Source: Clostridium sp. (GTDB taxonomy: Bacteria; Bacillota; Clostridia; Lachnospirales; Lachnospiraceae). From it: 64,000 nucleotides of DNA. The stretch covers positions 62,001-126,000 of the forward strand of contig JAMPFF010000002.1 in NCBI GenBank assembly GCA_023664605.1, in the 5' to 3' direction. Both the position numbers and the translations under genes were made by a program. This document shows, in pieces, positions 58,201-64,000 of this stretch (positions within the stretch are counted from its first letter, which is position 1; every line of letters begins with the position of its first letter). The notes below the pieces were generated by a model that worked only from the letters and a program-made list of their open reading frames with translations, ran no database searches and was not told where the DNA came from.

Positions 58201-59985
58201 ATGAAAAAAAGAGTTGCGGACATTATTATGGAAATTCTTTATGAAAATGGAATAACAGATGCATTTTCCGTAGTAGGCGGCGGTGCCATGCACTTAAATA
58301 ATGCTTTTGCAAGATGCGAGAAAATTCATAAATATTACAATCATCATGAACAAGCTTGTGCAATGTCAGCAGAAGCATATGTCAGAACAAGTGGAAAACT
58401 TCCAGTTGTATGTGTAACCAGTGGCCCGGGTGGAACCAATACATTAACCGGCGTATTATGTGCATGGCAGGACAGTTTGCCAATGTTAATTATAGCAGGT
58501 CAGGTCCGGTATGACATTTCTGTCGAAAAATCAGGATTGCCACTCCGCCAGCGAGGAGAACAGGAATTTGAAATCATCCCAGCCGTTAGACATATGACAA
58601 AATATGCTGTCAAAATAATTAATCCTTTATGTATTAGGCGTGAACTACAAAAAGCCATTGATATCGCAACAAGCGGACGAAGGGGACCTGTATGGCTGGA
58701 TATCCCATTGGATGTACAAGGAGCCATTATAGAAGAAGATGAAATACTTCCGGCAATAGAAAATATTGAAACACTTCCCTCTGCCGGTAAAGAGGACTTT
58801 GAATTTATCAATAAAATATTGTCTGAAGCAAAACATCCATGTATTCTGGTTGGTTCAGCGGTCAGGGTATCCAATGTAGTCAATGAATTTAGAAATTATG
58901 CAGAAAAACTGTCCATTCCGGTTGTCGCCGGAATCCACGTTGCAGATGCACTTTCCTTTTCTTCTCCATTCTATTATGGGATGTCGGGAACAATTGGACC
59001 ACGAGTAGGTAATTTTATTCTTCAGAATGCGGATGTCATATTGGTAATCGGAAATAGCCTTCATCTGACACAAACTGGATTTAATCAGGAAATGTTTGCT
59101 CCCAGAGCCAGAATTATAATGGTCGATATTGACCCTAACGAGGCGGCTAAACCCGGATTGAATATTTACAGATTTATTCATAGTGATATCACTAAATATT
59201 TTGAGGAATCTCAAAAATATGCAAAAAAGATTTCTGTTTCAAAAGAATGGATACAATACTGCAATGACCTCAAAAAAAGGTTCCCTATTATTGAAGTTCC
59301 TCAAGATTTAGACATGAAAGGAAAAATCAGACAGAATTATTTCTGGAATATCTTTGATAAGAAAGAACCTGATGACTGTATTGTCGCTTTTGGAAACAGT
59401 ATGGGGGTAGCCGGCGTGGTCCAAAAAGGAGTTGCAAAACCTAATCAGCGGCTGATTGCCAACTTCTGGGTAGGCACAATGGGAAATGACCTTCCGGAAG
59501 CCTTTGGAGCTGCTATTGCATCGCAAAAAGAAGTTATTTGTGCCACGGGCGATGGTTCCATTATGATGAATTTGCAGGAACTCCAGACTATTAAATATTA
59601 TGACGCACCGGTTAAAATTATTTTGTTTTCTAATGATGGATATGGAACGATTAGAAATAGCTGCAAAAATTTCTTTGACGGAACAAAAGTCGGATGTGAC
59701 AGCGAAACCGGCGTGGGTATGCCGGATTTTGAAAAAGTCGCGAATGCGTTTGGATACACTTATAAACGCTGTTCTTCCAATGAAGAGGTCGAAAAATGTA
59801 TTGACTGGCTGTTCAATGCCGATAAGCACGCTTTCCTTGAAGTAATGCAAGATTATGATGACGCCTTTGAACCTAAACTGCAATCAAGATTACTGCCTGA
59901 TAATACCTTTGCCACGCCGGCATTACACGATATGGCTCCATTTATTGAGCCGGAAGAATTAAACAAGTGGATGTTATGGGATTAG
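58201..59985 (+). CDS. Thiamine-diphosphate enzyme, acetolactate-synthase-like (second)
   Basis: About 594 residues. The catalytic Glu50 lies in YYNHHEQACAMSAEAYVR, TSGPGGTNTLTGVLCAWQDSLPMLIIAGQ is the core, and ATGDGSIMMNLQELQT (GDG with Asp451) continuing to FSNDGYGTIRN is the ThDP/Mg site. Family order is as in AHAS/sulfopyruvate- or phosphonopyruvate-decarboxylase relatives. ATG 58201 has AGAGGA seven bases upstream; in-frame starts up to 58162 are less likely. It follows the KdsC-GmhA gene by 88 bases without a visible gene. It may decarboxylate a 2-oxo acid or extend a sugar by two carbons. Substrate unknown. Confidence 0.87.
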   Translation: MKKRVADIIMEILYENGITDAFSVVGGGAMHLNNAFARCEKIHKYYNHHEQACAMSAEAYVRTSGKLPVVCVTSGPGGTNTLTGVLCAWQDSLPMLIIAGQVRYDISVEKSGLPLRQRGEQEFEIIPAVRHMTKYAVKIINPLCIRRELQKAIDIATSGRRGPVWLDIPLDVQGAIIEEDEILPAIENIETLPSAGKEDFEFINKILSEAKHPCILVGSAVRVSNVVNEFRNYAEKLSIPVVAGIHVADALSFSSPFYYGMSGTIGPRVGNFILQNADVILVIGNSLHLTQTGFNQEMFAPRARIIMVDIDPNEAAKPGLNIYRFIHSDITKYFEESQKYAKKISVSKEWIQYCNDLKKRFPIIEVPQDLDMKGKIRQNYFWNIFDKKEPDDCIVAFGNSMGVAGVVQKGVAKPNQRLIANFWVGTMGNDLPEAFGAAIASQKEVICATGDGSIMMNLQELQTIKYYDAPVKIILFSNDGYGTIRNSCKNFFDGTKVGCDSETGVGMPDFEKVANAFGYTYKRCSSNEEVEKCIDWLFNADKHAFLEVMQDYDDAFEPKLQSRLLPDNTFATPALHDMAPFIEPEELNKWMLWD

Positions 59986-60015
59986 AAATTATCACAGGAT
60001 AAAAAGGAGGATATG

Positions 60016-60978
60016 ATGAGAAAAGTCTTTTATAATGGAGAATTTGTTGATGAGTCGGAAGCCAAAATCAGTATATATGATTCCGCTTTAATGTTTGGCG
60101 ATATGATTTTTGAAATGACAAGATCCTTTAATAAGAAACAGTTTAAATTAAGGGAACACATCGACAGATTGTATGCTTCTGCTAAATATTTACATATTGA
60201 CTTAGAAAGTCAAATGTCGAAAGTTCAAATGGAAGAAGCTGTTAATAAAACAATTGAAGTTAATGAGCCGTTTTTTGAAAAAGATGACGAACATCGTATC
60301 ATGATTGATGTCACAAGAGGTTTATTGGGTCTTTATGAAGATGTAGTCGGAACAAGAAAAGGACTCAATATAATTATCGCAGACTTTCCCCTCAGATGGA
60401 CTGTAGCTTCCATGGGTGTGCTTTTTGATAAAGGAATCAATGCGATAATCCCCTCTCAAAGGGCTATTCCGGCTTCTTTAATTGACCCTAAAGTGAAAAA
60501 CAGGAGTAGAATCCATTATTTGATGGCTAACATTCAAGTATCAGGTTACGCCGGAGACAATAACTGGGCCTTGCTATTAGACACAGACAACTTTATTGCG
60601 GAAGGAACCGGCGATAATTTCTTTATTGTAAAAGATGACATAGTAATTACTCCGGAACCTCGAAATATTCTGCGTGGAATCAGCCGGGAATATGTATTTG
60701 AGTTATGCGGACAATTAGGATTGCAATACGTTGAAAAAAATATAGACGTATATGATGTTGTTAATGCAGATGAAGCTTTTATGACTGGAACACCTTTTTG
60801 TATTTTACCGGTGACTTCTCTATCCGGAGATGTTATTGGTAATAGAAAAATGGGCAAAATTACAAGTTTATTATTATCCACATGGAGCAATAACGTAAAT
60901 GTTGATATTATCAACCAGATTAAAAAATGGGGAAAAGAATCTACAAGTAACGCACCAACCCCATATTCTTTTAAATGA
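60016..60978 (+). CDS. Class IV PLP aminotransferase (BCAT/D-amino-acid transaminase-like)
   Basis: About 320 residues. VFYNGEFVDESEAKISIYDSALMFGD is the family start. PKVKNRSRIHYLMANIQ contains the probable PLP lysine (Lys161), EGTGDNFFIVKDDIVITP the phosphate-binding loop, and DEAFMTGTPFCILPVTSL the C-terminal motif. AAGGAGG lies five bases before ATG 60016. Class IV enzymes transaminate 2-oxo acids such as branched-chain or D-amino acids. In this unit it could aminate a product of the ThDP enzyme, to give an amino acid or amino-sugar-acid building block. The next gene overlaps its stop or starts 15 bases later. Confidence 0.87.
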   Translation: MRKVFYNGEFVDESEAKISIYDSALMFGDMIFEMTRSFNKKQFKLREHIDRLYASAKYLHIDLESQMSKVQMEEAVNKTIEVNEPFFEKDDEHRIMIDVTRGLLGLYEDVVGTRKGLNIIIADFPLRWTVASMGVLFDKGINAIIPSQRAIPASLIDPKVKNRSRIHYLMANIQVSGYAGDNNWALLLDTDNFIAEGTGDNFFIVKDDIVITPEPRNILRGISREYVFELCGQLGLQYVEKNIDVYDVVNADEAFMTGTPFCILPVTSLSGDVIGNRKMGKITSLLLSTWSNNVNVDIINQIKKWGKESTSNAPTPYSFK

Positions 60979-60992
60979 AAGCAGGACTAAAG

Positions 60993-61838
60993 ATGTATAA
61001 CTATGGAATTATGCAAGGACGCCTTACCGAGCCTAAAGGACGTGGTATACAATTCTTCCCATTTGATAACTGGGAACAAGAATTCTATTTAGCTAAAAAA
61101 TTAGGTCTAAATGAAATAGAGTTTATTTTTGACTATGAAAAATATGAATTAAATCCGCTATGGAGTCAATATGGACAAGAAAAATTGCGGAAAATCATTG
61201 CAGAAACCAATGTTCAAGTACATTCCGTATGTTTTGATTATTTTATGCGGAGGGCCTTTTTCAAAAAGGAAGATACCGAAAGACAGAAACTTCGCTCAGA
61301 AAACAAACAAATACTATTACATGTACTCAATACCATGTCTGAAATGGGGATTGACTTAATAGAAATTCCATTAGTGGATAATTCTTCTTTAACAAATAAT
61401 TCAGATAAAGAGGCTTTTCGAGAATTTATAATAGAAATTATCTCGCACACTGATAGCACAATTAAAATCGGATTGGAAACAGATTTACCTCCCGAAAGCT
61501 TTGATGCTTACTTAAACAGTATACATGCCGATAGAATCGGAGCTAATTACGATAGTGGAAACAGTTCCGGACTTGGATATAACATGTACAAAGAAGTAAC
61601 TATTCTCGGCAACAGAATTTTTAATATTCATATTAAAGACCGCTTATTGAGAGGAACAACCGTAGCATTAGGAACAGGTAATGCTGATTTTAGTGGATTA
61701 TTTACCGGGCTGAAAGAAATAGGTTATAAGGGTTCTTTCGTATTGCAGGCCGCCAGAGGTGAAGATGGACGAGAAACTGAAAACATAGCGAAACAAATAA
61801 AATTTGTGAAAGAATATGTAAAACAGTATTTAGAATAG
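60993..61838 (+). CDS. Sugar phosphate isomerase/epimerase family TIM barrel (xylose-isomerase-like)
   Basis: About 281 residues. Metal-binding positions of the AP_endonuc_2 family can be seen: EIEFIFDYE, VHSVCFDYF, LIEIPLVDN, IGLETDLPP, GANYDSGN and FNIHIKDR, which gives a full set of acidic and histidine ligands. YNYGIMQGRLTEP at the N-terminus is frequent in members of sugar-modification clusters. ATG 60993 follows CAGGA by six bases; ATG 60975 overlaps the upstream stop. It would isomerise or epimerise a keto sugar or sugar acid. Substrate unproven. Confidence 0.83.
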   Translation: MYNYGIMQGRLTEPKGRGIQFFPFDNWEQEFYLAKKLGLNEIEFIFDYEKYELNPLWSQYGQEKLRKIIAETNVQVHSVCFDYFMRRAFFKKEDTERQKLRSENKQILLHVLNTMSEMGIDLIEIPLVDNSSLTNNSDKEAFREFIIEIISHTDSTIKIGLETDLPPESFDAYLNSIHADRIGANYDSGNSSGLGYNMYKEVTILGNRIFNIHIKDRLLRGTTVALGTGNADFSGLFTGLKEIGYKGSFVLQAARGEDGRETENIAKQIKFVKEYVKQYLE

Positions 61839-61850
61839 GATGAGAACTTT

Positions 61851-62624
61851 ATGGATTTAGGTTTAACAAATAAAAAAGTATTTGTAACAGCCTCTTCACA
61901 GGGAATCGGCTATTCCATCGCTGAAAGCTTTTTAAGAGAAGGAGCTTGCGTATTATTAAATGGACGGAATGAAAAAAAACTGCAGCATAACTATGAAGCG
62001 CTGCAAAAAAGATATGGAACTGAAAAAGTTTACTCTTTTGTAGGAGATATCACCAAGGAGAACGTTATATTACAGTGCCAAGAATATATTGAATCACTAT
62101 GGGGCAAGTTAGATATTCTAATACCGAATTTAGGCTCCGGCAAACCGGTTGGCGTAAATAGAATGGATATCGTGGAATGGGAAACCTTACTAAACGTCAA
62201 CCTCATTTCCGCCGTAAATGTTGTAAGAGCTTTTGTCGATATGCTCACTTTAAATGATAACAGCAGCATTATCTTTATTTCTTCGATTGCTGCATGTGAA
62301 AGAATAGCTGCTCCCTATGCTTATGCAGCATCAAAGAATGCAATCAGAACTTTAAGTAATTATTTGTCTGGGGATTTAGCAGAAAAATCAATCCGGGTTA
62401 ATTGTGTTGTTCCCGGTAATATCATGTTTGCCGGGGGCAGATGGGAAGAATTATATAATAATGCCAAAGATGACATTGATGCTTATATCAATACAAGCGT
62501 TCCACTAAAAAGATTCGGCAAACCGGAAGAAATTGCTGATGCAGTTGTATTTTTAGCATCGGAACGGGCAAGGTTCATAACAGGAGCTGAATTAGTAATT
62601 GATGGAGGACAAAAAAGGAGCTAA
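61851..62624 (+). CDS. Short-chain dehydrogenase/reductase
   Basis: A 257-residue classical SDR. The cofactor motif is TASSQGIGYSIA (residues 13-24), FISSIAA holds the catalytic serine, Tyr158 and Lys162 form YAASK, and the C-terminus GAELVIDGGQKRS is typical. NGRNEKK at the end of the second strand suggests NADP preference. It would reduce or oxidise a hydroxyl or keto group of the sugar acid made by this unit. The next SDR begins one base after its stop, so the two probably act in sequence. Confidence 0.9.
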   Translation: MDLGLTNKKVFVTASSQGIGYSIAESFLREGACVLLNGRNEKKLQHNYEALQKRYGTEKVYSFVGDITKENVILQCQEYIESLWGKLDILIPNLGSGKPVGVNRMDIVEWETLLNVNLISAVNVVRAFVDMLTLNDNSSIIFISSIAACERIAAPYAYAASKNAIRTLSNYLSGDLAEKSIRVNCVVPGNIMFAGGRWEELYNNAKDDIDAYINTSVPLKRFGKPEEIADAVVFLASERARFITGAELVIDGGQKRS

Positions 62625-62625
62625 T

Positions 62626-63459
62626 ATGAACACACTCGATAAATTCAAAATCAAAGAAAGAGTTATTATTATCACCGGCGGAGCAGGTTTCCTTGGAAAA
62701 AAACATGCTGAAGCCGTTCTGGATGGAGGCGGCATTCCTATCCTCATCGATATTTCAGAAGAAAGGCTCATAAAAGTAAAGGAAGAATTATTGAAAGTGT
62801 ATCCAAACAGCATAATCGATGTATATAAAGCAGATATTAAAGACCGTAATGCCATGGACTCTCTTGCTGCTCTAATCTATGAAAAATACTGCCATATTGA
62901 CGGATTAATAAATAATGCTGCAAATAATCCAAAAGTCGAGAGCGATTCTAAAAATATGAAAAATATCCGATTTGAAGATTTTCCTATTGAAATGTGGCTG
63001 GATGATATTTCAGTAGGATTAACCGGTGCCTTAATATGCTCTCAGGTATTCGGAAACATTATGGCAAAACAAAATAAGGGCGTCATCCTGAATATCTCAT
63101 CTGATTTAGGAATCATTGCACCCGACCAGCGCATTTATCAAAAAAGCGGCCTTAAAGAGGATGAGCAGATGGTTAAGCCGGTTACCTACTCCGTAATCAA
63201 GCATGGCATTTTAGGATTGACAAAATATACTGCTACTTATTGGGCAAAAAAAGGCGTCAGAGCAAACAGCTTGTGTCCGGCAGGAGTTTTTAACAACCAG
63301 AATGAAGATTTTCTGGCAAAATTATCTAACCTGATTCCTATGGGGCGAATGGCAGATTCTGATGAATATAAAGGAACCATCCTGTATTTATTATCAGATG
63401 CAAGCTCCTATATGACAGGTGCAACGGTGATTGTTGATGGGGGGAGAACCTGTTGGTAA
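62626..63459 (+). CDS. Short-chain dehydrogenase, PtmA-like
   Basis: A 277-residue SDR. TGGAGFLGKKH (17-27) is the cofactor loop; NISSDLG, Tyr188 and Lys192 (YSVIK) form the catalytic set. The stretches IIAPDQRIY, KPVTYSVIKHGILGLTKY, IPMGRMADSDEYKG and LLSDASSYMTGATVIVDGGR closely recall PtmA, an SDR from the Campylobacter legionaminic-acid/flagellin modification locus. That supports a sugar-acid pathway here. AAAAGGAG is five bases before ATG 62626, so a longer frame from 62599 is rejected. The exact reaction of PtmA relatives is not settled to my knowledge. Confidence 0.85.
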   Translation: MNTLDKFKIKERVIIITGGAGFLGKKHAEAVLDGGGIPILIDISEERLIKVKEELLKVYPNSIIDVYKADIKDRNAMDSLAALIYEKYCHIDGLINNAANNPKVESDSKNMKNIRFEDFPIEMWLDDISVGLTGALICSQVFGNIMAKQNKGVILNISSDLGIIAPDQRIYQKSGLKEDEQMVKPVTYSVIKHGILGLTKYTATYWAKKGVRANSLCPAGVFNNQNEDFLAKLSNLIPMGRMADSDEYKGTILYLLSDASSYMTGATVIVDGGRTCW

Positions 63460-63487
63460 AATCTTTAAAATTTAGGAGGGAAAATTT

Positions 63488-64000
63488 ATGAAATATGGGT
63501 ACTTTATTGGTCGATGTACTGACAAAGCCATGCAAGATATTCATCATTTTAAATCTAATATTGGCGATAATGTACAAGGATGGGCAATTCTTAATCTTTA
63601 CAAAAAGATGGGCATTAATAAATCACAAATTGTTGGAATAACGCCAACAGAAATGCATGATTATTCCGGTGACTATATTATTGTACCTTTTGCTGAAGCA
63701 TTTTCTAATTATAAAAGAATGAATATATTTCCTCCAAGTCCACGAATTATTCCTGTAATGATAAGTCTTGCTATGTGCGATGAGGAATGTGATGATATTG
63801 TACCTTACTTAAAATCGCACGAGCCAATCGGATGCCGTGATGAAGTTACAATGGACTTATTGCGCAGAAAAGGAATTGAATCATACTTAAGCGGTTGCCT
63901 GACAATTACATTGCCCAAAAGGAAACACTCTGTATCATTAAACGAGGGAAAAGTTTTTTTGGTTGACATACCAAATTCTTTAAAAGCATATATACCAGAC
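63488..64000 (+). CDS. Polysaccharide pyruvyl transferase family protein, N-terminal part (cut by window end)
   Basis: The frame starts at ATG 63488, seven bases after AGGAGGG, and is open to the last base (171 codons). FKSNIGDNVQGWAILNLYKKM near the N-terminus, EPIGCRDEVTMDLLRRKGI and SYLSGCLTITLPKR match the pyruvyltransferase family (SNxGDxxQ and the R-D/S-G-C-L-T motifs). It differs in type from the family member at 2625. Its place at the end of the sugar-acid module suggests that it transfers a group to that product or acts as a glycosyltransferase. Its C-terminal half is not visible. Confidence 0.8.
   Translation, partial: MKYGYFIGRCTDKAMQDIHHFKSNIGDNVQGWAILNLYKKMGINKSQIVGITPTEMHDYSGDYIIVPFAEAFSNYKRMNIFPPSPRIIPVMISLAMCDEECDDIVPYLKSHEPIGCRDEVTMDLLRRKGIESYLSGCLTITLPKRKHSVSLNEGKVFLVDIPNSLKAYIPD

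Noticed and set aside
1-64000. CRISPR arrays, tRNA or rRNA genes, riboswitches
   Set aside because: No spaced direct repeats, no cloverleaf-like or rRNA-like segments were seen in the intergenic gaps, all of which are shorter than about 230 bases.

Overview
The window is one uninterrupted stretch of a very large surface-polysaccharide (capsule/exopolysaccharide or cell-wall glycan) locus. About 55 protein genes all lie on the + strand, packed with short gaps or 4-base ATGA overlaps. Purine-rich AGGAGG-type ribosome binding sites, moderate to low G+C, PglK-like ABC exporters, DUF1792 and DUF2304 proteins and WecG/TagA-type transferases suggest a low-G+C Gram-positive of class Clostridia, plausibly a Lachnospiraceae member. 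This assignment is inference; there is no rRNA, tRNA or housekeeping marker in the window.

Layout. 1-21 kb: a glycan assembly block with GT2, GT4, GT11, DUF1792 and fused GT26-GT4 transferases, a Wzx-type flippase, a Wzy-like polymerase, a pyruvyltransferase-family protein, a GH88/GH105-like hydrolase, a radical SAM/SPASM enzyme and a PglK-like ABC exporter. 21-29.3 kb: after a good internal promoter comes a precursor module, WlbA-WlbB-WlbC homologues followed by WbpG, HisH and HisF homologues and an AsnB-like ligase. It predicts a 2,3-diamino-uronic acid carrying an acetamidino group, perhaps with an amidated carboxylate. 29.3-36.7 kb: a GT4, a CDP-glycerol-transferase-like protein, a CMP-sugar synthetase, an HMGL-type aldolase with an unexplained C-terminal domain, a KdsC-like phosphatase, an acyltransferase and a GT8. 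36.7-51.6 kb: transferases, FdtB/FdtA homologues (3-amino-3,6-dideoxyhexose synthesis), a second ABC exporter, a GT61, a FemAB-like protein, then methyltransferase, GH43-like, ATP-grasp, ThDP-enzyme and HAD genes. 51.7-56.1 kb: between two hairpin terminators, a GtrC/GtrB-like side-chain glucosylation pair with an epimerase and a methyltransferase. 56.2-64 kb: a separate sugar-acid module (NeuB-like synthase without SAF domain, KdsC-GmhA fusion, ThDP enzyme, class IV aminotransferase, TIM-barrel isomerase, two SDRs, pyruvyltransferase-like protein cut by the window end).

How it works together. Precursor modules feed unusual acidic and amino sugars to more than twenty transferases. Lipid-linked units would be flipped by Wzx or the two ABC proteins and polymerised or decorated outside. 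No polyprenyl-phosphate sugar-1-phosphate transferase starting the chain, no UDP-GlcNAc 6-dehydrogenase and no RmlAB pair is in the window, so these must lie elsewhere.

The strongest candidates for undescribed biology are the CMP-sugar/aldolase/phosphatase group (30.6-34.9 kb), where a pyruvate-aldolase-type enzyme seems to replace the usual PEP-dependent ulosonate synthase, and the sugar-acid module after 56.2 kb. Motif positions and reading frames were read directly. Family assignments rest on recognised motifs, not on database searches.
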